DNA of 64,000 nt from Megaustenia siamemsis (lineage: Eukaryota; Mollusca; Gastropoda; Stylommatophora; Ariophantidae). A program made the position numbers and the translations under genes. The number at the start of each line of letters is the position of its first letter. Positions within the stretch are counted from its first letter, which is position 1. Under the pieces are notes generated by a model. The model ran no database searches. It was not told the DNA's origin and was given only the letters and a program-made list of their open reading frames with translations. The stretch is taken from the NCBI GenBank assembly GCA_032433765.1, contig JAVIAB010000047.1:18881011-18945010 (forward strand), written 5' to 3'. Shown piece after piece: positions 23,289 through 34,264 of this stretch.

Positions 23289-24195
23289 CATGAAGAACAA
23301 CAGACAGCTTTGTTCAGAGCCATAACGGGAGATAGACAAATATGTTTCTTATCATTATTCCTTTTCCTTGTGGTCATGTTTTTGGATCATGGGATCGTTG
23401 TTGCCGACAAACTAAGAGGAATTGCATGGACTGTTACTGGGCTCTAGATGATAGTGACTTCGCAGATAATATTGGATTGCTTGCTCACTCATGACATACA
23501 AGAGTAAACAGATGGAGTAGATCAATTAGCTAACTCAGTATGACAGAATATCATTGCAGAGAAAACTAAGATTATATGGTAAATACCAAAAGTACAAGAA
23601 AGTTGCATTCAAATGCAACTAGAAGTGGAACTAGAAGACGTGAAACGCTTTAAATACAAAGAAGTTATATTTCATCAAATAGCGACATTGAGAAAGAAAT
23701 CTCTGCTAGATTAAACATGTCAGTCCAGACATTCAATAGTCTTGGAAGCATTTGGCGTTCAACTAGTTGCTACCACAACATCAAGCTTAGAGTTTATAAG
23801 TCAGATGCATTATCCACACTCTTATATGGAGCAGAAACGTGCAGATAGAAACATAAGACAGAAGGTCGAGGATTTTGAAGGTCGCTGTCTTAAGAAGATT
23901 TTAATCATTCGTTGGGATCAACACATCACAAAGAAGTCGCCAGGAGATCTGGAATTAACAACATCAATCAAGAAGTGAAAAGAAGACGTTAGAAATGGCT
24001 AGGCCACATTCTAAACATGGAAAGAGTCTGGCATCCCCACCTAGCATTAACATGGACACCACCTGGCAAATGAAGAAGAGGCAGACCAATGGGAACATGG
24101 CGATAAACCATACATGATTAAATGAAAGAGGCTGGCTAGTACTGGCAAGAGTTGGGCTTGCTTGCTCCAAACCAGATTGGGTTCAGATCTCTTGT
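23289..24195 (+). pseudogene. LINE-E, downstream part
   Basis: This resumes the LINE split by the minisatellite. It has FLSLFLFLVVMFLDH (the palm strand before the YADD block), a degraded catalytic segment, LEDVKRFKY, CLKKILIIRWDQHI near 23890 and WKESGIP (MDRESIP-like) at the end. The frames carry many stops. The family differs from LINE-A, LINE-B and LINE-C and is close to the tail at 25695-26060. Confidence 0.75.
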
Positions 24196-24452
24196 GAGTG
24201 CGCTATGCTCCGATCGTAGTTCAAGAGATTATGAAACAGAAGAATTTTACTTCTAAAAATGTATTCTAAATTACGTTGTCCGAGTTATAGACACGTTGTG
24301 TTTAGTTATGCAAGTTGACGTGTTTCTTGCCAATAAGATTGCAAAGCCAAATTGTCCCACTTAATAAAGGATCATCTGAATAACATTTTATTGTACCTAA
24401 AATTACGACAAATATGAGATAAAATATGCATGTGTGCCCCCAATTTGGTCAA

Positions 24453-24712
24453 AAAGGTAAAAGTAAAGTAACCCGTGGCGCCAAGTAGCGTATAGGGAAT
24501 ATGGTGTTAGTGACCATAAATTTTACAGACCTTCGGCACATGATTTGTGAGGTAATGTGGTCGGTATTACGCCCGTGCCGCTTTACTTCCCAGAAAAAAA
24601 ATATGGTACCCATTTAAGGCTGGGTGAACCCGGAAGCCGTCGGTTGGGATCGAACCCTACCTCTCGTCCTTTGTAGTCCAGTTCACTAACCACTGAGCTA
24701 TCGCGGCTTCCA
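24453..24712 (-). mobile_element. SINE-1 (tRNA-derived), full-length-like
   Basis: Read on the minus strand it starts with the tRNA-like head GCCGCGATAGCTCAGTGGTT, has the B box GGGTTCGATCCC, and then the family-specific body (GGTACC, GCGGCACGGGCGTAAT, ATGTGCCGAAGGTCTGTAA). It ends CGCCAC..GGGTTACTTTACTTTT. The head-plus-body structure marks a polymerase III-transcribed SINE that relies on a LINE for movement. Confidence 0.85.
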
Positions 24713-24870
24713 ATTTGGTCAAAATATAGCCTAGATCTAAATTTATGGCCAAAATATGCATTTATAGGACCAATAAAAACAGCAACAGGGTACTCATAAA
24801 TGCATGAAATGTGGCAACTAACTTGGATTTTAAAAATACGTGTCAGAAAAAATGTGTCTTAATGTTGATG

Positions 24871-25374
24871 ATGTTGAGGATGGTAATTATGATGATGATG
24901 ATGATGGGATGATTACTATTTGTACATTTATTTATTTATTATCCTGACGATGATTATGGTGACTACGTTTATGATGATGGTGATGGTTACTATTTGTACA
25001 TTTATTTATTTATTATCCTGACGATGGTTATGGTGACTACGTTTATGATGATGGTGATGGTTACTATTTGTACATTTATTTATTTATTATCCTGACGATG
25101 TTTATGGTGACTACGTTTATGATGATGATGATTACGTTGACGATGTTAATAATGATGAATTGTATGATGTATCTGATGATAATTGTGATGATGATGATCG
25201 TGGTGATGATCGTGGTGATGATGACGATTTTGGTGATCATGGTGATTATTATCATGATGGTGGTAATGATTACGAAGATGGTGAGGATGATTATTATTAT
25301 TATTATCATGACGACGATTATGGTGACGATTATTCTTGAGTGATTATGACGATGATTGAAATGACTATTAGTGA

Positions 25375-25406
<32 letters not shown>

Positions 25407-25430
25407 GTGGTTACAAATTTAGTTCTTCTT
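24871..25430. repeat. GAT-rich simple repeat with a 74-bp triplication
   Basis: The region is dominated by GATGAT. Within it a 74-bp unit containing TACTATTTGTACATTTATTT and CCTGACGATG occurs three times (about 24915-25135). The run ends in a nearly pure (GAT)n at 25375-25405. The histidine-rich minus-strand and Met-rich plus-strand open frames are repeat translations. Confidence 0.9.
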
Positions 25431-25694
25431 TTATATTTCAAGTTTTCTCGACCTAGCTGTAAATGTGCACATGACATTGTAATAACACTTGAGACATTCG
25501 ACAGCATATTTGCACTGATGACGTCTTCTCTCATTATTCCTGGAATGGCAGAGGCGAAGCAAGAGGGAATTATCACGAGATTATGAAAGTTGCAAAAATG
25601 TAAAGAATGAAATGCCAACAACAAATGAAACTCGAGTGTGAAGCGGTAATAAGTGAAAGTAAAACGAATTGCAAAAATGGATGAAACGGGGTGT

Positions 25695-26060
25695 TAAAGT
25701 CTTCTTCTTCTTCCTCTTCTACCTTTCAGCTCCCTTGGAGCATAGGTTTTCAACAAACACTTTCCAAGTCGTTCTGTTTTTTGCCATTCTTTAAGATCAT
25801 TCCATGTCTTCCCCATCATATTCATCTCTGCTTCTATCTGTCTTCTCCAAGAATTCCTTGATCTTCCTCTTTGTCTTTTCCCCTGGGGATTCCAAAAAGG
25901 GCATGTTGTGTAATACTCTCAGTTGGCTTCCGTAGTGTGTGTCCTATCCAGCGCCATCGTCTTCGCTGTATCTCTTTATCCACTGGTGTTTGACTGGTAC
26001 ATTTCCATAATTCTATGTTAGTGATTTTGTCCTGCCATCCCATCCTTTTATTTTGCGTAA
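25695..26060 (-). mobile_element. LINE-E-like 3' end with (AAG)n tail
   Basis: The minus-strand translation has TPVDKEIQRRRWRWIGHTLR and ITQHALFGIPRGK, the conserved C-terminal block of many endonuclease-reverse transcriptases. It ends in an (AAGAAG) run at 25698-25710. It is truncated at its 5' end near 26060. The unannotated stretch 25431-25694 holds no recognisable gene. Confidence 0.75.
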
Positions 26061-26359
26061 GCATCCAGTAATGAAAGTGAGTGTTAAAGTAGACGAGAAG
26101 ATAAGAGTGTTTCAACTATAACTTATGTGGACGTGATTATGTATTGAAGGGGCTGTCTCACTTTTTAGCAGTTTGAGAAGCGTCACTGAAATAAAGAATT
26201 TTGAAAAAAAAATAGGTCAAAGTAAATAGCATAGTTACGAAACTTAATGATTTATTGACGGTTACGTCAAATATTGAAACGTGTGTTTAAGTAGAAATAT
26301 GTTTTTTCTAAGAAAATAAACGCTTTTGAATGAAGAGATATACATGATGATAAATCATG

Positions 26360-26800
26360 TGAGATCATTATCATCATGTGCCATACCGGTTTGCGTAGGC
26401 GATCATGTCCTTCCACAATTTTCTATCTACAGTGCATCGTAACAGTTCTGTTGTTGACTGCTTTCCATGCCATGACACCAAGCCATCCAGTATTTTCTCT
26501 CCTTGTCGTCCACGATCTCTCATTCCTTTTATTTTGCCAGTTGTAACCAAGTATTCCAACTTTTCTCTTCTCATTATGTGCCCGAAAAATATTGATTGTT
26601 TCTTTCTGATGTTTTTTAGGATTTCCCCTTTTGTGTTGGCCTCTGAGAATTTCCTCATTGGTCATTTTAGCTGTCTCGGGAACTTTCATCATTCTTCTGA
26701 GAAATGTCATCTCTGTGGCTTCTAATCGACTTTTCATTTGTTTGTCTACTGTCCATGATTCGCTTCCATAGGTCAGAATTGGTTCTATTTAGCACCGATG
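26360..26800 (-). mobile_element. LINE-B-related 3' end (subfamily B')
   Basis: The minus strand encodes IFFGHIMRREKLEYLVTTGK and MRDRGRQGEKILDGL, parallel to the LINE-B copies (FFGHVMRREQLEYIVTTGK). It is diverged from them, and its 3' end reads ATGATAATGAT rather than the LINE-B tail. It is 5'-truncated and frameshifted (two overlapping frames are needed). Confidence 0.8.
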
Positions 26801-27264
26801 AACTCTCTTTCTCATTTCTATTGACATAGAAAAACTTGTAATACATTAAAACTCAGAATAAAGGAGGAAAGCAGGGTGGTCGTATAAAAGTTAACGGTAA
26901 GGTATAGGTAAAATATAAGACTTGAACCGCGTCTTAGCACGCGAGTTTTCACCCATATGTGCTCGGTCGCCTATCCAGAACTGTTCGAAGACTTCTGGAT
27001 AGTGTCGCTTCAAGCATCAAAACTCATGATGCGAGGTGGCACTCCTCACCTTCCCAGAGTACTATTACCCTGGTACCCATTTCTGCCAGCGGCTGGGTCG
27101 TCCATAGGTTTTTTTTTTCCAATCACGAGTACAACTCACACTGTTTCCAGTGGAAAGTGAATGTGGGTTGTCCGAATGTCGGTAGCCCAGTCGGGTGGAT
27201 TTCCCAACTAGGCTCCCGAGACCCCATGACGTTAAGTTGTTCTCTTTTTCCTCACCCCACAACC
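26801..27264. other. Unassigned GC-richer stretch
   Basis: The sequence 26900-27260 has higher GC than its surroundings and could be an old SINE or tRNA-like remnant (a GGTTCAAGTC-like box on the minus strand near 26920). I cannot assign it. No convincing gene is visible. Confidence 0.35.
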
Positions 27265-27475
27265 CCTGTGGTCGTTTAGGCGTTGCTTACAGTCAACAGA
27301 TTATGTACTTCGATAGCTTGTTGTATCCATTTGCAAACTCTTTTCATTTGTGATACAATCAACGTAAGACACATCCAAAACCTTACAATAACTTTGTATT
27401 TCCATAGCTTGTATTTTCGTCTATAACTCTTCTGTAAGGGTCCAGGTTTCGTAGGTATGTAAAAAAAAAAATACA
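27265..27475 (-). mobile_element. LINE-F C-terminal fragment
   Basis: Minus-strand frames give ETWTLTEEL-like and WKYKVIVRFWMCLTLIV followed by RVCKWIQQAIE. They resemble the C-terminal region of a LINE (..MEIKCYRR.LG..Y.D.ITN.EV...I). A related plus-strand fragment lies at 28395-28640 and a minus-strand one at 38550-38745. The upstream part of this same element is probably 28080-28260, with SINE-2 inserted between. Confidence 0.55.
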
Positions 27476-27567
27476 AATAAAAGGATGTGTATCAGCCTGA
27501 TTTTAAAACCAATAGTAATGTTCTTATCTTTGCTGAAATACAAGTTTTAAATTGTGCAAGAGTTACT

Positions 27568-27790
27568 GGATAGTCTAGAGGCAAGACGTAAGTCTCTGGA
27601 CTTAGCCGCGGGTCTAATTCCGATAGTGGGAATAATTTTCAAAAGGAAAAAGGAAAACTGAAACCGTAGTTTTTACGTGACTTTACATCCCCCTAGTCTC
27701 TGGGTTGTGAGAACCAACGTCTAGCACTCACAGAAAACGGCAAAAATAAGGAGGCCCCGTGTACACTTGCGCACGTTAAAGAATCCTTGG
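27568..27790 (+). mobile_element. SINE-2 (tRNA-like head, GTTAAAGAA tail)
   Basis: The head reads GGATAGTCTAGAGGCAAGAC followed by GGGTCTAATTCCG, matching A-box and B-box positions. The body includes TCTCTGGGTTGTGAGAAC and TCTAGCACTC, and the tail reads GCACGTTAAAGAATCC. Related copies are at 31172-31395 (plus) and 35180-35345 (minus). Confidence 0.7.
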
Positions 27791-27990
27791 TAGTTAACAA
27801 TCGAAAAGGCTTGGCTAAAAATGTCCGATGCTCGGGCAGAATTGTCAGCAAAAATCTACACACACTGATGGACTACAGTCAGTGCTACGGAGTTCGTGCA
27901 CGTGGGTTAGGGTTCTCATCGGAGTTTCTCAATATTTGGAGGGGAAAATCAGAACACCTATGTAGTCGTCCGGTATGCAGTGATGACCAT

Positions 27991-28064
27991 CTTAACATAA
28001 CATCACATAACATAACATAACATAACATAACATAACATAACACAACACAACATAACATAACAAG
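27991..28064. repeat. (CATAA)n microsatellite
   Basis: About 14 pentanucleotide units CATAA with a few CACAA variants. Confidence 0.95.
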
Positions 28065-28079
28065 GATATTTATAGTTTG

Positions 28080-28260
28080 TGCTACTTTCCGATATTCCAG
28101 GTTTTGAGCCTTCCATCACTGACAATTGATACCAAGTGTTTAAATGTGTCAATTGTTTCTAGCTGCCGACCATGCTTTTTTTTTTTAAATTCCCCCATTG
28201 TTCTAGGTTATCAGCTGTTTTTTTTTATTCTTCCTCAGCATTGACCTCCATGCCAAATGT
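28080..28260 (-). mobile_element. LINE-F linker fragment
   Basis: The minus-strand translation contains ASTFGMEVNAEEE, TFKYL-like and SVMEGSKPGISESS. This matches the stretch after the YADD block (GLEVN..K.., FKYLGS..SDGGS..EI..R) of a LINE. It is frameshifted and truncated. Confidence 0.5.
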
Positions 28261-28394
28261 GGAAGCTGCTTGTTTTCAAGGTGTTCTCATAAGAGAAAAA
28301 AAAAAAAAAAAGATTTGAATATCATGATTTGCAATCCGATTATTATTTAATGAATTCAAAATCTGAAGTCAGTTGATGGAAATGACAACGTCGA

Positions 28395-28640
28395 TCTTAC
28401 GTTGATCGTGTCACAAATGAAGAAAAAGAATCGCAAATGGAAACAACAAGCTATCGAAATACATAATCTTTTCAATGTAAGCAAAGCCCAAACAAGTCAA
28501 AGAGTTATGTGGTTGAAGAAGAAGGAGAAACCTGAACGACAGCTTAAATACGACCACCCAGTTTTTCGCCTTTATTCTGAAACAAGGCAAATAGGCGCAC
28601 CAAGATGGACGCTTGTTTGCGTTTGAACAAAGTCCAACGG
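28395..28640 (+). mobile_element. LINE-F-related fragment
   Basis: The plus-strand reading LTLIVSQMKKKNRKWKQQAI followed by EIHNLFNVSK parallels the minus-strand fragment at 27276-27476 (LTLIVSQMKRVCKWIQQAIE). The two make an inverted pair of the same family. It is broken and non-coding. Confidence 0.55.
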
Positions 28641-28879
28641 CCAAGATCTGAATTTGCAGAATTTCGTTCATTCTCAACGGCGACCGTTATAGTTTAGCTT
28701 TTACTAGCACAATGCATGGAGTATAAGCTCAGAACGCAATCTTGTCGTGCTTTCTCCCTGCAGCGAAGGTGGCGACAATGGAGATTCATTTCACTCTGAC
28801 TCTTGTGGACCCTGTCTTAAATGAACCACATTAGTAAATAACCATGCGTCCACTAACGCAGGAGGAGATCAACACCTTC

Positions 28880-29490
28880 TTTGACAAACTATCAAAATAG
28901 TAAATTGCATGTTTCATCATATATTCGTATATATCTCTGTATACGGCCACTGTTGTTGCTGCTGAGGTAACGCCAAACGAGATAGGTCTGGAGAAATGCT
29001 TGCCAAGTCCAAGGCTGATGTTCTTGCACATAATAACCTACATTGACTCGGTAGTAACGTTGCTACTACCGCTGATCGCCATTACTGTCATGCTCTTCAC
29101 GATCGTTCTGTCAATCATACACAAGTCCCGGTAGAAGAAGCTCAGTGGCCTGCCGATGCTGGAAGTTTCCGAGCTGAAACCGATCAACGATCCTAGGTGG
29201 AGCTCAGTGCGAGCTAGCGCCAAGGTTCGTGTGGCTAGGATGCTCTTTGCCTTGTCTCTATCTTACATCATCATGAACGCACCCAGCCACATGGCCAGAC
29301 AGTACTATCTGATGCGGACTCCAGACTCAGGGGACATGAAATTGACATCCTCTGAAGGTCTTATCGGCTGATCTTTCAGCATGTCAGCCACGCCCACCAT
29401 GCCTGCATGTTTTGAATCTTCGTGGTCGTCAGTAGAAACTTTACCAAGAACCTCAGACAAACTTTAGTGGACGTTACCAAGTGTATATGT
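28880..29490 (+). pseudogene. Rhodopsin-type GPCR pseudogene (TM4/5 to helix 8)
   Basis: One frame gives ECL2-TM5 (EKCLPSPRLMFLHIITYIDS, then VVTLLLPLIAITVMLFTIVL) ending in a basic loop, HKSR. After an in-frame TAG near 29131 the same frame continues through ICL3 into TM6 (KVRVARMLFALSLSYIIMNA followed by a conserved-type Pro). After a frameshift near 29355, TM7 and helix 8 follow (LIFQHVSHAHHACMF, a TGA, IFVVVSRNFTKNLRQTL). Three breaks in about 500 bp and no visible TM1-TM3 make it a pseudogene. An unsampled upstream exon cannot be ruled out. The layout is that of a family A peptide-receptor-like GPCR; the ligand cannot be told. It is the only host-gene-derived sequence I recognise here. 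Confidence 0.7.
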
Positions 29491-30610
29491 TAGTCGTGGC
29501 TTATTTCTTGGTGGTTGTCTGTGATAACCATGGCTCATATCTTTATGTGGTATGTGATAGCCATGATTCCTATCTTGGTGGGTGTCTGAGATAGCCATGG
29601 CTCAATTCTCGGTGTATATCCGTGCTAGTCGTATCTCATATCTTAGTGGGAGCCTGTGATAGACCTGCCTGATATCTTGGTGGGGTATGTGCTGGCCATG
29701 GCTCATATCTTGGTGTGTGTCTGGGCTGCACATGGTTCAAATCTTGGTGTATATCCGTGCTAGCCATGGCTCATATTTTAGTTGGTGTATGTGCTGGCCA
29801 AGGTTCATATCTTGGTGTATGTCTGTGCTGCCCATGGTCATATCTTAATGTGTTTCAGTGCTAGTCATGGTTCATATCTTGGTGTGTTTCCGTGAAGCCA
29901 TGGCTCATATCTTAATGTGTTGCTGTGCTAGCCATGACTCACTAATATCTTAGTGTGTTTCTGTTCTAGCCATGGCTCATATCTTAACTTGTGTGTGTGT
30001 GTGTGTGTGTGTGCTAGCCGTGGCTCATATCTTGGTGTGTGTTATGTTAGTCATATCTCATATCTCGGTGTGTATCTGTGTTAGTCATGTGTCATATCTT
30101 TGTGCGTGTATGTCTGTGTTAGTCGTATCTCATTTCTTTGTGTGCATGTCTATGTTTGTCACATCTCATACCCTTTTGTGTGCATGTCTATGTTAGTCAT
30201 ATCTCATATCTTTGTGTGCATGTCTGTGTTAGTCACATCGCATACCTTTGTGTGTGCATGTCTATGTTAGTCATGTCTCATATATTTATGTGTATGTCCA
30301 CGCTAGTCACATCTCATATCTTAATGTGTGTCTGTCTATCTATGTTAGTCATGTCTCATATCTTTGTGTGTTTGTGTTTAGTCATATCTCATATCTTTGT
30401 GTGTGTATCTGTGTTAATCATATCTCATATTTTATAGTGTGTATGTGTTAGTCAAATCCCATATATTAGTATGTGTGTGTGTGTGTCTGTGTTAGTCATT
30501 TCTCATATCTTGGTGTGTGTCAGTGTTAGTTATGCCTCATATCGTTGTGTGCATGTCAGTGTTAGTCACATCTCATATCCTTGTGTGTGCATGTCTGTGT
30601 TAGTCACCTC
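29491..30610. repeat. Degenerate ~34-38-bp minisatellite
   Basis: More than 30 imperfect units share the core TCATATCTTGGTGTGTGTCT followed by GTGCTAGCCATGGC. Later units drift to TTAGTCATATCTCATATC with longer TG runs. The cysteine- and valine-rich plus-strand open frames in 29972-30451 are repeat translations. Confidence 0.9.
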
Positions 30611-30859
30611 TAGTGACTCGGGCAGATGGTGCTCGTAAACCTGGGAGGGCCGACCATCTATGGGCAGAATCCCCCTACAGAAAAGACAATCTGCTGCCTT
30701 GCAGGAAGATTGGGATAATCAAAGGCTAAGGAAAGCAAACCTGAATAAAATGCTGGCTGAAATCGGATGCACTGGGTCACTGGCGCAGAACACAGTGCAA
30801 CGTTTTAACAGGTATTCAATCAGAGTGGATCTAACAGACTCTAATTATGATGTTCTGTC
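30611..30859. other. Unassigned sequence before a LINE-I tail
   Basis: A short open stretch (30660-30905) runs into the LINE-I 3' end. I do not recognise its translation (RQSAALQEDWDNQRLRKANL). It may be a retrotransposon remnant or a unique sequence. Confidence 0.3.
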
Positions 30860-30955
30860 TGTGGGGTCGATCAATTCACTTAAACAGACAACTGTCATCA
30901 TGTGAGAGTCTGGAATCCAACTCTGATTGAGTCTTGATCGCAGAGAGAAAGATTC
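30860..30955 (+). mobile_element. LINE-I 3' terminal fragment
   Basis: The segment TTAAACAGACAACTGTCATC to GATTGAGTCTTGATCGCAGAG aligns with the end of the LINE-I copy at 52400-52470. Only the last ~95 bp are present. Confidence 0.75.
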
Positions 30956-31080
30956 TGAAAATAAAACTGGAAAACCATTCAACTTGCGTGACGTCTTCAG
31001 CTATGCAAGCTATGACTGACGTCATTCTATCCCACCCATGCAAATCTAGAAATGTCACTTCAGTGACACCTTAATGAAGA
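30956..31080. mobile_element. GACGTCA-type inverted-repeat element, partial
   Basis: The stretch shares AAAATAAAACTGGAAAACC, TGTGACGTC or GCGTGACGTC, AGCTATGCAAGCTATGA and CTGACGTCAT with the more complete copies at 32458-32650 and 35993-36183. One terminus is missing. Confidence 0.6.
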
Positions 31081-31171
31081 TAGCAATTTGATACTTTACA
31101 CAATGTAAAGTCGATGAGCTGCTCATATTAGGGTAGGCGAAATCACACACTCCACAGCGCTAGACAGTGAA

Positions 31172-31395
31172 ACAGGGACTGAGTGGTCTAGAGGCAAGGC
31201 TCCGGCCGCTGGACAGGAATCGCCAGGGTTTGCATGCAGCCGCAGGCCGTGATTTCTTTGGGGTGTTACACTCCCCTGGTGTCTTGATAGTGAGATATGA
31301 TGTCTAGCCCTCTCGGAAAACGATGGGGAGGAGCTGTGGGGAAGGAGGGACATGTCCCCTGTGCACTCGCGAACGTTAAAGAACCCTTGTTGGTT
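31172..31395 (+). mobile_element. SINE-2 (tRNA-like head, GTTAAAGAA tail)
   Basis: The head GACTGAGTGGTCTAGAGGCAA and the box GGGTTTGCATGC match a tRNA-type promoter less well than SINE-1. The body has GTGTCTTGATAGTGAGATATG and TCTAGCCCTC, and the tail GCGAACGTTAAAGAACCC is shared with the 27.6-kb copy. Confidence 0.7.
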
Positions 31396-32036
31396 AAAAT
31401 TTAAATAAAAAGAGTTCAAATTATATTACAAGACACGTTTTGAAATGTAAAAGAACAAGTTTCTATGTTGATGATATGTCTCTCCAATGCTTAGAAAAAA
31501 GCTCGCTTTATACACGTGAACGTGCCAGTAATAACAAACATTGATGAGTTATTGTGACATATAATGAGCTGCTGCAAGCTCTTGCTTCAAGCCCAACAAA
31601 TGCAACTTCGTCACTAGCGATTTTGTTAAAATCAAATCACCAGGCTCTCTCGTCAATCTTTATTCACATGGCCAGGATGAAGTGCCTGGCTTCAGAAACA
31701 TCACACTAAAGTGTAATAGGTGTTGGTTAGAGCTCTAGTTTACTATTAACTCTAACGGTCAAGTATGGGTCACTAACAGCTATCATCAGGGTCGCAATTT
31801 TTTAGACTGACTCTAACAATATTTCGCCCAAGGTTTCAACTGAACATCCATGAGGTCACAAAGGATGGTTAAGTTGCTGAATGTTGATGTCGATTCAAAC
31901 TTGACATTCTTGAAACTGGTTCGAATCCCATCAACAGCCACAACAAATTTGTTGTCACTGACACGTCATCACTTTGTAGAGGAGATCGTGTGGCTAGTGG
32001 CAGATGTTTTATAAAGTACCCCTTCCACATTTAAAG
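31396..32036. other. No recognisable feature
   Basis: About 640 bp of unique-looking sequence without an open frame, repeat or RNA gene that I can support. Confidence 0.5.
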
Positions 32037-32420
32037 TCATCATCATATGCCATACAGTTTGGCGCAAGCGATCGTGTCTATCTACAATTCTTTGTCTACA
32101 GTGCATCGTATCAATCTGTTGACTGTTTACATTGCAATGATACCTAACCATCTAGTGTCTTCTCTCTTTGTCGACAAATACATCTCTTTTCCTGTATTTT
32201 ACCAGTTGTAACCAAGTTTTTCAACTTTCCTCTTCTCACAATGTGCCTGAAGAATATCGATTATTACTCTATGATGTTTTAGGAGCTCTTTTATTGTGCT
32301 GGCCTCTTTGAGAACTTCCACGTTGGTCGTTAGAGTGCTCAAATAACTCAAAATTCTTTGGAAAATCCTAACTCGGTGGCCTCTAGTAAAAGTATGTGAC
32401 ATACTGTTTGTCAGTTCGAG
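32037..32420 (-). mobile_element. LINE-B' 3' end
   Basis: The plus-strand sequence CATCATATGCCATACAGTTTG is the reverse of the B' tail seen at 26375. Minus-strand pieces read VRIFQRILSYLSTLTTNVEV, IKELLKHHRVIIDILQAHCE and KRKVEKLGYNW (FFGH.MRR.KLEYL-like, decayed). Confidence 0.7.
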
Positions 32421-32457
32421 TATTAATAGCAGCAGATTGACTACCAATATCTGTGTC

Positions 32458-32650
32458 ATGGCCTACTTTAGACACGCCCACGCGCTGAAAATAAACCGGA
32501 AAACCCTTCAACTTGTGTGACGTTTGTTTTCAGCTATGCGAGCTATGAATGACTTAATTCTACCCACACCCTTGCAAATCTCATAACGTCACGTTAGATG
32601 GAGGTTTTCCGGGTTTTCTTTAAGCCGCGGACCTAACTAAAGTAGGCCAT
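32458..32650. mobile_element. MITE-like element with ~65-bp inverted repeats
   Basis: The left end ATGGCCTACTTTAG and the right end CTAAAGTAGGCCAT are perfect inverted repeats. The complementarity continues inward with mismatches (CGCGCTGAAAATAAACCGGA against the reverse complement of TCCGGGTTTTCTTTAAGCCG) to a TGTGACGT/ACGTCACG pair. It has no coding capacity. Relatives are at 35993-36183 and in pieces at 30956, 36225 and 36545. Confidence 0.75.
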
Positions 32651-32699
32651 AGTTCATGCATGAAAGTAAAATTCATATCACTATTGAAGTAAAATTAGC

Positions 32700-33235
32700 C
32701 AAATAGCTACTATAGTCAACTATGACTGACGGAGACTATTATAGTCAACTATGACTGACGGAGACTACTATAGTCAACTATGACTGACGGAGACTACTAT
32801 AGTCAACTATGACTGACGGAGGCCACTATAGTCAAATATGACTGACGGAGACTACTATAGTCAACTATGACTGACGGAGACTACTATAGTCAACTATGAC
32901 TGACGGAGACTATTATAGTCAACTATGACTGACTGAGACTATTATAGTCAACTATGACTGACGGAGACTACTATAGTCAACTATGACTGTCGGAGACTAC
33001 TATAGTCAACTATGACTGACGGAGACTATTATAGTCAACTATGACTGACGGAGACTACTATAGTCAAATATGACTGACGGAGACTATTATAGTCAACTAT
33101 GACTGACGGATGCTACTATAGTCAACTATGACTGACGGAGACTATCATAGTCAACTATGACTGACGGAGACTATTATAGTCAACTATGACTGACGGAGAC
33201 TATTATAGTCAACTGTGACTGACGGAGACTACTAC
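32700..33235. repeat. 29-bp minisatellite, about 18 units
   Basis: The unit is ACTATAGTCAACTATGACTG plus ACGGAGACT (29 bp), with TATTATAG/TACTATAG variants. Each unit contains the near-palindrome ATAGTCAACTAT. The stretch from 33236 to 33725 has no recognisable gene. Confidence 0.95.
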
Positions 33236-33725
33236 TGTAACTTTAAACTCTCATGTTTTTTTTTAAACTCTCATGTATGATTGTAGAGATGATATAAGAA
33301 TTTAAAAAAAACTCTTTGACCTAAGCAAATTGTCTCGCTGGATTTGCACTGCTATAGTGCGTGTTCCCACAATATTCCTCAATCTTACATAACTGAGACC
33401 CTAAAGGAAGGAAGTTTTTAGAAAAGAAAGCGCGTGCTATAGCACGTGATGAAAGACGATAACCCATAAAACATGGCACGTGACAAAAAAACAACTAACT
33501 AGCATACTACTCATAATGTAGGGGAGTGCACACAAGAATAATGAATGTCATAGCTTGAGAGGACTTGCAACGAAGTCACAGAAAAATACGTTCGCTTGTT
33601 CAATCTAAAACAAAGACGTGTAAATTAATGTTATTTCTTTATTTCTTTCTATCCTTCATTTATTTCTTTCTCCATTCCTTCTTTTGTGTATTCATTCCTT
33701 CTATTCCGTAACTAACCATAAAACA

Positions 33726-34264
33726 AAAGAGGTAAGATGCAGAATTGCCTAGACAAAAGCAGCTTTCCAGAAAATGAGGAAGATACTATGCAATCCATTT
33801 TTGACAATCGAAAGAATAAAAAGAGTTCTTAAATGTTATGTAGAGTCTGTCTTAACATATGGATGTGAATCATGGACAATAAGACAACAAACAAGAATAT
33901 CACTGGAGTCTGTAGAAATGTGGTTTTACAGAAGAATGTTGAGAATACCATGGACAGCTAAGAAGAGTTATGAAAACGTTCTGAGAGAGGTCAAAGCAAA
34001 AAGAGAGCTAATTTCCAATATTAGGAAGAAACAATCATCATTTTTGGCCATGTAATGAGAAGAGAATAACTGAATATATTGTAACAACTGGGAAAATTGA
34101 GGGGCGAAGAGATAGAGGAAAGCAAAGAGAAAAATACCAGACAGCTCAAGAGAATGGCTTGGCATGAGGTCAACAACAGAAATGATAAATAACTGTCGAG
34201 ATTGAAAATTGTGGAGAGACATGATCACCTACGCCAGAAGGCCTGGTATTTGATGATGATTCCG
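33726..34264 (+). mobile_element. LINE-B 3' end
   Basis: Translation gives MRKILCNPFLTIE, VLTYGCESWTIRQQTR, MLRIPWTAKKSYENVL, then frameshifts (FL(AM)..) and the tail CCTGGTATTTGATGATGAT. It is 5'-truncated just upstream of the AGATGCAGAATTG stretch. It contains at least one single-base deletion (34050) that breaks the FFGHVMRR motif. Confidence 0.85.

Noticed and set aside
20218..23377. Very long minus-strand open frames (up to 567 codons) as protein-coding genes
   Set aside because: They are translations of a 31-bp tandem repeat that lacks stops in all minus frames. They overlap one another, have no non-repeat domain and sit inside a dead LINE.
25068..25624. Met/Ile-rich membrane protein or His-rich metal-binding protein in the GAT repeat region
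   Set aside because: Both frames read through simple GAT-type repeats, and their composition follows the repeat.
29972..30451. Cys/Val-rich small membrane or toxin-like peptides
   Set aside because: The frames coincide with the degenerate ~34-38-bp TG-rich minisatellite. There is no signal peptide-plus-mature layout beyond the repeat.
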